DNA of 64,000 bases from Sebastes aleutianus (lineage: Eukaryota > Chordata > Actinopteri > Perciformes > Sebastidae): contig CAKAKS010000031.1 of the NCBI GenBank assembly GCA_916700875.1, positions 19,179,880-19,243,879 of the forward strand. The letters are read 5' to 3'. The notes below the pieces were generated by a model that was not told where the DNA came from, ran no database searches, and saw nothing but the letters and a program-made list of their open reading frames with translations. Positions 37,834 through 49,910 of the stretch are shown in pieces. Made by a program: the position numbers and the translations under genes. Numbering within the stretch: the first letter of the stretch is position 1; each line of letters begins with the position of its first letter.

Positions 37834-39889
37834 CTGTAAAATGAGTTCTCACGTACAGTACGTCCTCAGACCGACCTGCTTTGTATGGACAGATGGAAAC
37901 TCAATCTACGCCAAGTCTCAGTCCTGGAACATGGAAATGGCAACCACAATCAAATATCCTGACAGGCACATATCTGTTTGTGCGGGCGCCAGCAGCACAG
38001 ATACTTTTCTCTTCATGTCTGTCAGCACCGCAGACCACAGCAGATTACCTCACTCTCACCTAATCAGAGGAGGTGAGAACACCGCAGGGTCATGAGAACC
38101 AGGTTATCTTCGCTTAAAAAAACGAGGTAAAAGACCAAAACAGTGATGTGATGATGATCAATGATTGATTTTGTACAGCTAGGCAGTTATCCAAGTGGGC
38201 ATCTGTCTGAGAGACACTCTGGTTCATTTTTTGATTCAAAACTGGAAAGAAAGTGGTGCGATATGGCAATATCAAGTAGAGTTTTAGCCATTGCGAGGTT
38301 TCCACTGAGATATGTCTCTGGTTTTATTAGCAGTTTAGACAGACAGGGTACCTCCTTGCAATGTGAGTCGAAACTAGCACTATTGGTTGCAGCTCCCGCG
38401 CATCAAAGTACAATTGCATTCAGTTTGATCTTCTCAACTCCTCCATGTTGGTTCAACACACAATGCCTGGCGTCCTGCACCTTCTCCACCCCAAGGGGTT
38501 AATACTTTACAGTATGTATGTAAATTAAGCTTGTAAAAAGTGTGACAGGAATGTAGCTGGTTGAACCTTTATCTCTAACATGTCAGTCTGCACAGGTACA
38601 ATCTTGTGTCTCTTGAGAATGCACTGCAAAACTGAGAGGCTGAAATAAGAACAATCTGTTGCATTGTGTGCATCCCAACTGTCTTCCCATTGTTCATTGT
38701 TCACGTCTTTCTGTCAACATGTGCATGCTGCTGCAATGTCTATAATTACTGTACAGTTAAAGACAGTGCCGTTACATGAGGTCATGGCAAAGATCAAACA
38801 CAAAGAACCCGATTTTTGGGGGGGACAATTTTTAAATTTGTATGTATAGGACAATAGTTACAAATAGAAGCGACCATAATGACATAGGTTGTGTCTTTGA
38901 ATCTTTTAAATCCAAAAGTGTGCCTCACGTTTTGTTATGACTTTGACATTGATCTGGCTGTGACACTAATTGCCACCTTCTTCATCCTTACAGAGCAGCC
39001 TAATGTGTCCAACAAACCTACACAGTGACAAACACACAGGCACACTCTTTCATATACAAAGCACAAAAAAAGCTGGTTAATGCTCTTTGTCGGGGGATGG
39101 GGGGGAACTGTTTTGATTAGAGTGGCACAGTGCCATGCAGGCGATGAATAAAGAAAGCAAGCCAGCCTCCTGTGGTCCCCAGAAACAAACCCTCCAGGGC
39201 TGATAAACCTTGAGCAGTCTGGACTAAAATGTGAACACACTGAGCCGAGACTTCAAAACAAATCAATCACATTAAAGTAAACAAAAGCTTAACAGGTCCA
39301 ACGGGTCCTGACAGACAGCTGCTGATAGGAGTTTAAAAGGTGAGGGCATGGAGGTTCACCCACAGAAACGTGGAGAAAAAAAAGAAAGAAAATTAAACTC
39401 ATTTCTAGTCTTTCCCTCTGGCTGTCCCGTGTAGGATCTGCTCCAGTTCTGTTAGTCATAACAGAGTTGTCACCTCGGGACCTTCATCAGTCAAGTTCAG
39501 CCAAACCAATGAAGATAAGCATCTGCACACGTTCATCATAATAGAGGACGTTTATGAACACGTCAAGGGCTATTCATTTCAACCTATCACACTATTCATT
39601 TAACCAAAAGACCTGTTCATTTCATCAAGCAGGTTTAGTTCATTCTTTTTAGAGACAAGGTTTAAAAAATGAGAAATGCTCTCCAACAGTAGAAGAAAGA
39701 AAATAATAATTCAAATGCCAAAAACGCCACGGCCAAAAAGTTAGTTTAGTTAGAAATGTATTTGTCAGGGACCATGTACAAAAAACGTTAATCTTATACA
39801 AGGAGAAGAGATGTAGGTGAGTTGAAGAAATCCCAACTTTTGATGCTTTTCCACTGCTATATGAACATTCAAGAATAACACTGGTGTTA

Positions 39890-40060
39890 TTTAAAGGTGC
39901 AGTGTGTAGGATATGGCGGCATCTAGCAGTGAGGTTGCAGATTGCAGCTACTGTGGAAGAACTCGCTCCCTATGTAGATATAAACGGCTCATTTTAACGT
40001 AACACAAAACACAACTATTTTTTATTTTCCCCTAAATGTTACACACGGTTCCTTTCATCT
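39890..40060 (+). repeat. Repeat family B, copy 3
   Basis: Starts 'aaaggtgcagtgtgtaggat' and ends 'ttacacacggttccttt'. The middle tail module is missing, so this is an internally deleted copy. Confidence 0.85.
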
Positions 40061-43000
40061 TTTTAGTATCAATAAATCCCCGCAGGAGACGAAAACAAAA
40101 ATGTCTGCGTAGTAAAATCCCGATAAACAGTAGCGTATGCTTCTATACCACATAACTATATTGTCGTCACAAAACTATAAACCCACATGAAAGAGCCATA
40201 CTGTTGCACTTACTGACAATAAACATGCCAGGTGTAGTTTATTCTGAAACAACTTTGGATTTTCGATAAAAGCGACAGGCAGACGTCATTGAGCATGCAA
40301 TCCTCATCATGTAAAGCTAAAACAAGTTATACAAAACCAATAAAAGCATAGAGAGATAAACAAAAAAACAAAGTCGCATACAAGACTTATATGTTTTTAA
40401 TGAAAGAGGTGCATGAATGGCATATACAAATTTGAAAACTAACCATAAATGCATTTAAAATGTACTTAATTTTTTTATGTGGCAAGAAAGAAAGTTCCTA
40501 AACTATGAGGTAAAACAGAAGACTATGTGGCATGGACAGGAATTAAGTGTGTGTGTGTTTATGAGTTAATGTGTGTCTCCCTGGTACGAAACAACATTGC
40601 ATCACCTGGCATCTATTTTGCGGAACACAAGCGTATTAAGGCAGTTACACATGTCGCAGCTGCAGCAGTTAAACTGGCCTCCTGGCTCCACCTTGACTTT
40701 TTTTTAATGATGAATAACAATAATATGATAGCTTAAATGTGTCCCACGGGGCAAATGGTTGCCAAATAAAGTCAGGTCCTGCTATTAGACACCAATCTGC
40801 ACCAGATTTAGGTCTGTACGCCTGCCAGGATTGAAGACACTCATGCCAAACTCATGCCAAGTGTTGTTACTGAACCCTCTGCTCTTGACCATTGTTTGGA
40901 GGCAGCAGGAAAGCGTGATTTCGACCTTGACAAGAAAAGTAGTACAACAAAACAACACACCGTATCATACAGCCAAATCTGCGAGCCAAAAACAACCTTG
41001 CATTGCTTAAAGAGGCTATAATTAATATTTTTATAATAACAATGTATCAAATGACGATGTGAAAACAACGTAGAAATGTGCTGGAAGCGATGAAGCTTGA
41101 ATCTGCAGCTCCCCATAAAAGGTTTTTCCCATTAAGTTGCTTGTTATTACAGTCTCAATGATGTAACATACCTTGCTTGGCTAACATTTGTTCCTAAGTA
41201 TTTGTGGTGATAATTAAAAAAATACTTTTAACGGTTGATGTTTTTTTTCAGATAATTGTTCATTTTTAAGGATTATGACCAAAGCAACCAGTAGCCGATG
41301 GCCATTATGCTGATATTAACTATCTACGTCAAACATTACTTAGCGTGACTGTTGTGTGCACTTCAGCAAACTGGTGTCCATTTTAACTGACTTGTCATAG
41401 CAGGAAAAGCACAGGTGTTACTGATAACATTAACAATGGCTCTGTTCTGTCCCAATAAGCTATGACAGTGTGAAAGTAAGCCAGCATAAACAACACCAGG
41501 ACCCTGAAACTGAAGCAGCTAAATGGAATTCAGCCATCAATAATTTCATCATTGTGCTTTTCCTATTGGGACATGTCAAAACGTCTTCTTTGAAAAATAA
41601 GTTTGTTACAAATAGAAATAAAATAGGAGTCAAAGGGTTGTTGAACTGTTTGCTGTGGTAATTTGACTTGTAAAGTAAATTGCCTCGTCAGTGGGGCCTT
41701 TAAAGTGTGTGCTGACAGCTCGCTGGCTAGTTAGCTAGGTAGCTTGTCCCCAGGCGGAGGGACTATTTAATCCCGCTGGCCACCGCTGTTTGGCTAATTT
41801 TCCGTAAATCTGTGCAGCACCAAAGCCTGGCGGAACCAGCCCAAGAGCTAACCAGCCAGCTGTCTGCTCGCTAGCTAACTTGCTAATTCCACCATGCTTC
41901 AACGACACACTGTTTACAGAAAACGAGCCGAACAAAGTTGTCACTCATCTGGCCGCTGTGCCTCGTAACATTACTACTCCACTGCTCGTTTAGTCGTCGT
42001 TACTGCAAAACATCACCTCAGTGAGTCCGCGACTTGCCGCAAGTCGGTTTAGTTTATGTGGAAGTCAGCCCGCTATAACAGTCGCTATTGGCAATGCCAC
42101 ACATAAAAATGTCTGCCGCTCTGACCATCCTCCCATAAAATCACAACCACCACAATTCCATGGTACTTAAATGGGCAAATGTTTCAAATCAAATATGTGG
42201 ATGTACAACAAGTAGGAATGTAAACTGACACACCTCTAATAAAAATAAACTTTACTGCTTAACGGCTGCTTAAGCAGGTACCTGCGACGCCAGGTGCACA
42301 TTGTCACCATTAGCTCTTTTTTTCCAACGCCACAGGGCATGTGTTTAACATTTGCAAGCTACAAAGAAACTTACAAGCTCAGCAGAGAGAATGGACACGA
42401 TTAAGTGAGTCAACACTTGAGTCAGGCGGAACCACAAACAGCATAGCTTGGGACAAAACAGCAGATCATTAAACTGCCCTTTCCACATAAATCTGTGTGT
42501 TTGTGTCCGATAGGCTTTAATGTCTGCAGGCTTTTTGCGGTGACTGAGCGATGGGATTGAGAACTGGCACCACAAAGTGGTCACTGAGGTAACTTTGTAA
42601 ATGTAAAAAAAAAAAAAATCCCTTTCTTTTATTCATCTTTAACGCCAAACATCTGAGGAGCTTTGTCTGAACACTATCAACCCACTCTATCTGCCATCTG
42701 GTTCCAGTTGGCTTGAGAAGAGATTACAGACGAGGAAGGAGGTTCTGATCCAACATGTGGTTTGCACCTAGCCCTCTCCACCCGCTTTTGTTCACACACA
42801 GCTAACCACAAGCTGTGACCTCCTCCACACCCAGAACCCGGCCGATGCCCCAGTCTGTGCATGTTGTAGGGAATGTTACACCACGCACGCCACAGCATGT
42901 GTGCCTCTGCCTGGTTAAAGCTGGCTAATGGGCCCCAGATCAGGGCTCACCAAGCACTAAGGCCCAAGATCGCGTTTCATTGGATGCAGATGCCTGCTTA

Positions 43001-43374
43001 TGGATCTGGCATTATATTGGCAATGACATCATGAGGTCGACCTGCCGGGAGAGCATGAGAATGTCAGTGACACGGTGCTTTTGATCATCTGGTTTGAGGG
43101 ACTGATGATGTGACATAAGTATTGCAAAGTGTACCAAAATGATTGACAACTATTCTCTATCCAGCATGTCTAGCATGCGAAAAATAAAAATAAACACACG
43201 GCTAAACATTTAAATTCTGACCTGTAGAGGTTGCAATGTTCACTCTTATTTGGTCAGCTTTAATTTGGGCACTGTGAACCGAACCAGACTAAATACAAAA
43301 TGAACCAAAAGTATCAATTTCACTCTGATTCAGACTGGCCAAACGGACGATCGCTTGCGAAAGCGTCCTTAGTT

Positions 43375-43432
43375 GACTAAGAACAAAACAACCAATTAGA
43401 CGACTAAGCGACTACGAGGGTGCAGCCCTAGA
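43375..43432 (-). repeat. hAT-like terminal fragment, inverted
   Basis: Ends 'acgagggtgcagccctag', the inverted terminal repeat of a related hAT-like family, with 'cgactaagcgactacg' inside. Only one end is seen. Confidence 0.55.
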
Positions 43433-43577
43433 AAGATCACTAAAAACGTCAGGATTCATCCTCTTGGGACCACGTATTAGTCCATTCAATCAGTTAACTT
43501 TTAAGATGCCTAATCATTGACATTGACGTGTTTGTCAAGGAGACATTTTTATCTTAAGGGACAGGAAAAGTTCAGGA

Positions 43578-43765
43578 TTAGGGCTGCCAATTATTTACTC
43601 CATTGCTCGTTTTGTCCAACTAGCAGTAAAAAAAACTAAATAAATGTAATTCATAATCATAGACTAAATCATAAGACTAAGAAAAAACAGTGAATATTTG
43701 GCTTTTTTATCTTAAAAAAAATACTTAAGTGTTTAATAACAAAATTGTTGCTGATTGATTTCCCT
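43578..43765 (+). repeat. Repeat family C, degraded copy
   Basis: Starts 'ttagggctgccaattattta', carries 'gctcgttttgtccaactagc' and ends near 'gttgctgattgatttcc'. Confidence 0.7.
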
Positions 43766-43930
43766 CCATCATTACAGCTTTAGTCAGGATCCCACCTAAA
43801 TGTAATCCTTTGGGATCCCGATCCACATCAAATTTCATGGCAATCTGGCTGGTAGCTTTTCTTCTGTGGGGTTTCAAAGTGCCAGACAGACAGACAACCT
43901 TAGGCCCCGCCGCTAGCAGGGCAAAAAAGG
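43765..43930 (+). repeat. Interspersed repeat ('atttcatggcaatc' type)
   Basis: Contains 'catcaaatttcatggcaatc' and 'ccagacagacagacaacctt', resembling a common teleost element; not coding. Confidence 0.4.
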
Positions 43931-44755
43931 TTTTGAAGTCGGATAACCTAAAGCCGTAGTCTGTGAAATGATACCTTCCCAAATTCCCAAAGTGTGCACT
44001 TGAGATGCAGCTCACACACTCGCACAGAAGGTCAAGAAGGTTAGTCAGCAATTCCCACTTCTGAGGAAAGTGTTAGTGCTGGGGATGGGGTAGCAGTAAG
44101 GTGAGTGGATGGGAGACACTCAGACAGGCTCACCTCTTTTTAAACATCACACAGCTCTTCCCAACAGCTGTTCTGCATACTGTGCTCTAGCGATACCTAT
44201 CTCATGGGGTCAGAGGTTACAGTAAGCTATTCCTGACATATGGGAGTCACAGCTGGATATGGCTGAATGGAAGGATGAATAGACGGATGGATGGATGGAT
44301 TGGAAATGACAGACATCTGATGTTAAATTCAAGGAGCTACGGAAGTAAATCCTTCACTCATGGACAGCTCACTATACAAAGAATTTCACCAACACTAAGT
44401 TTGGAAAACAATTCCATTAGATTATTAGATATCTTGCATACAAAGTTGACAGTTTGGCCTGAAAGAAGTGCGAGAGGAAAACATGTGGAGTGTTCTTAAT
44501 GGAAAGTGTTCATCCTCTGGAGGGCATGAATGAGATCTGATTAGATTTTCAGTTTTACAGTAGGACAGATCAATCATCTGCAGAGCAATTTTGGGTTAAA
44601 TGTCATTGTTATGTGATTCATTGCAGTCATAAAGGGTTCAAATATGTACAACCGATCATAGTGGAGGCTACGTGGTAGGTTCTCCGTTCCCCTCTTTCTC
44701 CTGCTCTTTTCTTTAATCCTTTTTAATTGATACAACTATGATAAATCAGACCTAT

Positions 44756-44816
44756 ATACTGTATATATATATACATATATATATATATGTATATATATAT
44801 ATGTATATATATATAA
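44756..44816 (+). repeat. (TA)n-rich microsatellite
   Basis: Alternating TA with regularly spaced TACATA and TATGTA interruptions, so it is also nearly self-complementary. Confidence 0.95.
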
Positions 44817-45489
44817 ATATGATATAACACATGTATTTAATTTACTTGAAAGGTGTATAAATGCTGGAATAGAGTAAGTAAGTTTGGCATTGACAAAAAC
44901 TGCAATTACAGTATGCATTACAGTACAATAATGTTGGAGGATGGATTTCTTTCCAAGTCACCTGGAATCATTTCATCTTGGAGTCAGAAGTGGTTCATCT
45001 TGCCAACAACTTTTGGGGAACACCCTGCACTTTGTCAATCACTTTAGTCACTTTATTCAGTTTCAGTTTGTTTATGATTTATATGGTGTTTTTTTTCCAA
45101 AGTGTTTTAAAGGGGAAAATTTGCAGATTTTCCACCTTATCGTTACCTATCCGAGTTGGGTATGTAGTGTAAAAAACTCCTGAAGTTGTTACTGCTGTTC
45201 TCTGTGTCTGTGGAGCGCAGCTACAAAATCTGTTGTCCTTCCGTATACCAGTGACGTCACAGTGACGTCGCTGGAGGCAAGGAAGAACTACAGTGCTACT
45301 TCAGCTTTGGTAGCTGTGCGTGCGCAATGCCGCTCAAAAACGTCCTTGTTCTCTTCTCTTCTGTTACATTTCCAAAAGTGAAATTGGCATCCCAAAATAT
45401 GAGTGCAGAGGATGTTACGGATGAGGATTTTTTTGGCTGAGTCAGATATTCAGTCAGAGGGAGGCGGCTTTAGGCTGCTGCTGATGCTG

Positions 45490-45790
45490 GGAGAATGTGA
45501 CCGGCGAGGACCCTCCAACGACTGGTGGAGCCTTTGCTCAAATTGCCCTCCGATGCCAACAGAAACTAAATCATTCTGCTGTAATGAATGTCAGCGTGGG
45601 CAGTTTTTATTGGATGCTGTCGCCGACAACAACCCCGAGAGACGGAGCCGTGTGTTTTCCTCCTCACTGGGAGAGAGATGTGCTGGAGACATTCAGGATC
45701 CCAAAGATTAAACTGGAAAAGACAACGGAGACCAGCAGGGCGATTTTGAAGCGATTTTTGTCATTGTACTTTGTTAATTTAATGGTCTGC
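45490..45790 (+). pseudogene. Decayed P2X7-C-terminus-like zinc-binding domain fragment
   Basis: One frame reads WWSLCSNCPPMPTETKSFCC followed by NEC. The C-x2-C...PT-x-E-x4-CC pattern resembles the cysteine-rich C-terminal domain of P2X7 receptors and of the many P2X7-like paralogous frames in fish genomes. After a frameshift near 45650, a second frame continues CFPPHWERDVLETFRIPKIK, which could be the 'C-i-t-x-h-p-x-f-x-x-v-C-l...L' part. No start, no splice structure, and at least one frameshift. Judged from memory of the family pattern. Confidence 0.4.
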
Positions 45791-46289
45791 CTCCAAAGAA
45801 GGTGAGCCGCAAACTAGCCACTGCTCAGCGGGCCGCTGCACAGAAAAGAGAAACGGCATGTAGAGCCGGCATACTTTCACTTCTTGTTCTGTGAATAAAG
45901 GATTTATTTCGACCAAACCAGAGTCACTGATTGTTGGAACAGTGGAAAGACTAACGGACTAACAGTTTTGATGAGTTTTAGTTTGTTTCCATCCAGTTTG
46001 AATGAATTTTAGTTTTAGTTTAGTTTAGTTTTAGATGAGTTAAGCCTGTCTTAGTTCTGTGTAAGAGAGAAACATGACTTCAGAAGGTGTACGGTTGTAT
46101 TTTTTTCTGTTTACCTGTAAGAATATTTCCTTCATTGACAATTTGTGAGATTATTTTGTTAATTTATCAGACGTAGCGAACTCTCCACTTGCGCGCAACG
46201 CATCCTGGTACATGTGGGCACAGCCAGCACGGCTCAGCAGCTCATCAGCACTGATTGGACTACGAATTTTCCCTTTAAAATTTGCATCT

Positions 46290-46430
46290 CATTCACTCAT
46301 TCACACACACCGATGGCAGCGAACTACCATGCAAGGCCTGAGTATCGGGAGCAATTTGGGGTTCAGTGTCTGGCCCGAGGACACTTCGACATGGAAGAGC
46401 TGAATATCAATCTGCCGCTGCTCTAGAGAT
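46290..46430 (+). repeat. Interspersed repeat ('gcccgaggacacttcgacatg')
   Basis: The sequence 'tgcaaggcctgagtatcggg' plus 'agcaatttggggttcagtgt' and 'ggcccgaggacacttcgaca' matches a common teleost repeat also seen near P2X7-like frames. Confidence 0.5.
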
Positions 46431-48694
46431 AATCTTAAATGAGCTCACCATCACAGTATGTTCTGTCTCATATTCAGATTCATTGTTTCTGCAGAAATCA
46501 CAAATTCCCCAAATGAGCTCAGTTACATGGCGACGAAACCTTACCTAACAACAACAGAGTAAACGTGAGAAGATCATCGCAGCAGCATTACATAACCCAT
46601 CAGCCTATACAGTGATATCCAGTGAAAGTTTATACAAGGCTTTCACACTCTGCCATCTACAGTACCTCTCTGAAAACACGCAGTGAAAACATTCAACATG
46701 CTGGGTTCAATCAACACGCTCACCGGTCTAATCCAAACTCTCAGCTGGTCGCCTGCTCTCTCTCTCTGACATCTCTGTTTGGGCTCTCTTGTGTGGTTCG
46801 AACATACAGATGATAGCAATGAAACGTGATAAAAACCCAAACTGGAAAGTAAACAATGTCTGATGCCGTTGGAATCCAGACATGACATCCTCGGGCGCCT
46901 GGCAGAGCTCCAATCTGAGATCAATTTCAACAGGTCGTTGATCAATCTTTGCTCAGAAACACATTGCAAAGCTACAGCATGCACATCGCTGTCACTGTAT
47001 CAACAGACGTAATAAAACAAAGGGGGAATCCAGACACTGAAAACACTGATGAGACAGACAACAGAGCTGGCTGTGGAAAAGCGATGTTGTGATTAACTAA
47101 GTCTGCTTGGCAGAATGAAAGCATTCCATGTGTTTTAATAACTGCGGATGAGTTTTGGCTTCAGTTTGCACATGTGTTTTATGCAGAATAAAGACATTTT
47201 GTGTGCATGATGTAGTCAGCAAGTCAAAACATCTCTTTTGGGCCATGTAAAGGCAAACGCATCAATCAAATTGTGTGGGTTCCTCTAAAGACGTCAGGAC
47301 TTTAAATTCACTATCAGAGATCAAAGATGTTGGTTCAAACTGATTTAAAGGATTTGGCGACTTTGTCCAGGTGTTTTTTGACAATTAAGATGCATATTGA
47401 GAGGAAAGACAGCAGCAATAATATAAATGCAAGGCTGTTTATGTTTGCAGTAAAGGAATTTACAGCACATTAACGAAACACCTCAGATTTAGGATTTAAG
47501 GGCTATCAATTTATGAGTAAACTTGTTAATGTTGAATAAATATCGGCAGGCTGCAAATTGCATTACAAGCGTGCTCCAATAACAATTCTTAATTTGTGTT
47601 TTTTTCTTTAAGAAGCTGTAATAGCAATTGGAAAAAAAGCCATTAAAAGCAATTGGCCTGCAGTGAAAAAGTCTTATTGTTTCATTGTGGTCTGATTTTA
47701 AGTCTTCATGGCTTGCCAAACAAAGTTATCCACTCAGCCTGCACATGTTTTGGGTTCAGTCTCACAACACAGGAATGAAAATAGTGACAGAATCAATGTT
47801 GGACTGATTGAAGATGCTGAGAGTATATCTGAGAAGTGGAAGATTTTCATCTGGACACAAACTGCACTGAACAAACGATGTAATGACCTCCAGCTGATAC
47901 AGTCTGGCATCAGCCTGCTGTTGTGGCTGGCTGTTAAAGAGCCTTCACAGGTGATGTTGCTTTATGATGTTATTAGTGCATCAACAAATCTGGCATGTAA
48001 TTAGGGCTGCACAATTAATTGAATATTAATCACGATTTTGGCTTCCCGCAATTAAAGGAACATGATCGCCTGTAAAATTGATATTAAAAATTTGTGTCCG
48101 CTCATAGAAAACTCAGCTGCATATCAAATCAGGCACTTCCTAAACAACGTCATCTCACAGAAATACGTGAAATTATTACAACCTCTTGACAGCGCATTAC
48201 ATGGTGGTGACATAGAGCCTGTTAAAATTACACATCACCACTATGGCTGGTGTGAGAGAAAGAGGAGAAGAGGTGGACTATTGTACACAATGTTTCTGTA
48301 AGTTATTAATAATTTACCCACCCCCACAAACTCACAATATTTTCTCGTAAGCCCACCCAAACCCGCGCAATGGGTTGTGGGTCAACCAGTAAATCACTAG
48401 TGCACACCCTACAGCCACAGCTTGTGAAAATTAAAAAGTTTAAAAAGTAGAAGAGTGATATACAACAGAGAGCAGACAGACAAAATAAAAAATGCACTTA
48501 TTTGAGATTTGTACATTAGCAGAACTGTAGCACAACATGGAAGAGAAAGCTTGTTTATTTAAGTGTGAAAGTGCAGTAAAAATATTTTCTCCCTAAACCA
48601 ATGAATAATGGTGATAAATAATCGTGATCTCGATATTGATCAAAAATAATCACGATTATCATTTATCATTTCATCATCTAAGATACTGGAGTTA

Positions 48695-48832
48695 CTCTGC
48701 ACTATATTCATTTTTAACAGTCTCTTCTGCACTATATTCATTTTTAACAGTCTCTTCTGCACTATATTCACTTTTTTAATAGTTGTGTATAACAGCTGTT
48801 ACTCTGCACTATATTCACTTTTAACAGTTTTC
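48695..48832 (+). repeat. Minisatellite, about 4 units of 'tctgcactatattcatttttaacagtct'-type
   Basis: Units begin near 48697, 48726, 48755 and 48803. The first two are identical; the last two have diverged and are separated by a short insertion. Confidence 0.8.
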
Positions 48833-48975
48833 TTCATCTCCTTGTATTGTTTATATTTGGTGTATTTTTTTGTACTTTGCACTACTAACTTTTTTACTGC
48901 CTTTTTACTAACATGTTTTTCACTATGGAACTGTGATGCTGGAAACTTGAATTTCCCTCGGGATCAATAAAGTTA

Positions 48976-49016
<41 letters not shown>
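48976..49016 (+). repeat. (TCTA)n microsatellite
   Basis: About ten TCTA units at the end of the LINE fragment. Confidence 0.95.
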
Positions 49017-49474
49017 CATCTCTTTTGACCATAATCGTGCAGCCCTACATGAAATCACAGTTTACAGATGACAGTGAGGAAAAGTAGGCTGCAATGTGAC
49101 ACTTTGTGGGTTCTCAAGAGAACAATAGTGGTTTTACATAGTACTGTACATGCATTTACATAGCAGTAGATTTTAGTGGATATTTCAGGGTCTGCAAGAG
49201 AAATATATATATATATATTTTTTTTTTCCACTAGTATAGGCCTATATATTATTGAACTTATTATTATTGAACTCTTTATACATAGGCATATAGTTACTGA
49301 GGTTTCCTTAAGTTTAAAGACAAGCAAAACAACAAAGAAAACAGACACAGTTTTGAACTGTTTTGGTGCTAGCTAAGGTTAAAGCAAAGGTGTGATATAA
49401 CATTAAATGTATCATTATCTATAGGCTAGCATGACCGTTATAAAGGGCTCCACAGGTGTGTCGTCATATCTCAC

Positions 49475-49613
49475 CTGTCTGCAGCATCCCGGAGCCGGAC
49501 TCTCCTCCAGAATCCACCGGTGGTGCATCGTCCTGAGGTGAGACGGTGCTTTCTGTCGTTATGAAGGCAACTTGAAGGCAAAGTGTCCATTTGAACAACA
49601 AGCAGAAGAACAT
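49475..49613 (-). CDS. TSPN-domain secreted protein, coding exon 1 (signal peptide and acidic linker)
   Basis: This exon encodes residues 1-46 plus one base of codon 47. It opens with ATG at 49613-49611 in an acceptable context (A at -3). The first residues, MFFCLLFKWTLCLQVAF, are a hydrophobic signal-peptide-like segment, so the product is expected to be secreted. A short Asp/Glu/Gly/Ser-rich linker follows and ends in MLQT. The exon ends in CAG before a GTGAGA donor, in phase 1. The next exon (20609-20462) starts with AT after its acceptor, so the join restores an Asp codon and the frame continues without a break. The frame is only about 49 codons long before an intronic stop, so it is easily overlooked. 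Linking it to exon 2 across about 28.9 kb is inferred from matching phase, strand and domain order, not from a transcript. Confidence 0.72.
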
Positions 49614-49869
49614 CTTCCCGGTTTTAATCACCTTTCTTAATTAAGATTTAAAAAAAGACATGCAAACAAGCAAAGCCAAAACGGATATAAAAACAGCTCT
49701 AGTGTGGCTCTCATTAGTCAAAAAGTGAGGAACATTGTTGTCTTCAACTTGGAGTGCAACTTGTCATCCTCTTCTTCACCTCTCCTCCTCCTCCTCTGCC
49801 AGCAGAAGCAGCTTCTCTCCTCCTGATGACCTGCAGCTGCATCACATCACAGAGGAGTCTAACGAGCCA
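49614..49869 (-). other. Probable 5' UTR / proximal promoter of the TSPN gene
   Basis: This is the interval between the start codon and the promoter-like cluster. On the minus strand it is rich in GA and GAGGA (CTCCTCCTCCTC on the plus strand, about 49775-49800), as in many vertebrate 5' UTRs. No transcription start can be fixed from sequence alone. The open frames on the plus strand here are not supported. Confidence 0.4.
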
Positions 49870-49910
49870 GCAGAGGCCCCGCCCCTCTCATGTGATGAGG
49901 ACCAATCAAA
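49870..49910 (-). promoter_or_regulatory. Promoter-like cluster upstream of the TSPN gene (GC box, CCAAT, M-box-like E-box)
   Basis: About 260-300 bp upstream of the start codon lies a compact cluster: a GC box (GGCCCCGCCCCT, 49875-49886), TCATGTGA (49888-49895, an E-box of the M-box type) and CCAAT (49902-49906, inverted relative to the gene). A Sp1 site next to a CCAAT box is usual for vertebrate promoters. No TATA box in the proper position was seen. The assignment is by motif and position only. Confidence 0.45.

Larger units (their letters stand above)
48690..49016 (+). mobile_element. LINE 3' end fragment with TCTA tail
   Basis: Ends 'gggatcaataaagttactat' followed by (TCTA)n, the usual 3' end of fish L2/Rex-like LINEs. 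Its 5' part has about four tandem 29-bp units ('ctgcactatattcatttttaac'). Confidence 0.65.
48002..49047. mobile_element. Composite hAT-like element containing a LINE tail
   Basis: Terminal inverted repeats TAGGGCTGCAC (48002-48012) and GTGCAGCCCTA (49037-49047) are flanked by CATGTAAT (47994-48001) and CATGAAAT (49048-49055), an 8-bp target duplication with one change. Inside, 'cacgattttggct' near the left and 'ataatcacgattatc' near 48645 belong to the hAT-like part; from about 48680 to 49016 there is foreign LINE-tail sequence. Confidence 0.75.
20610..49474 (-). other. TSPN gene intron 1 (about 28.9 kb), repeat-rich
   Basis: The inferred first intron separates the signal-peptide exon from the TSPN exons. 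It holds most of the mobile-element fossils of the window, listed separately. Stretches without a separate entry (for example 25000-28400, 33900-36500 and 38000-39850) show no gene, RNA gene or clear repeat that I can support; short open frames there have no recognisable protein content. Confidence 0.6.
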
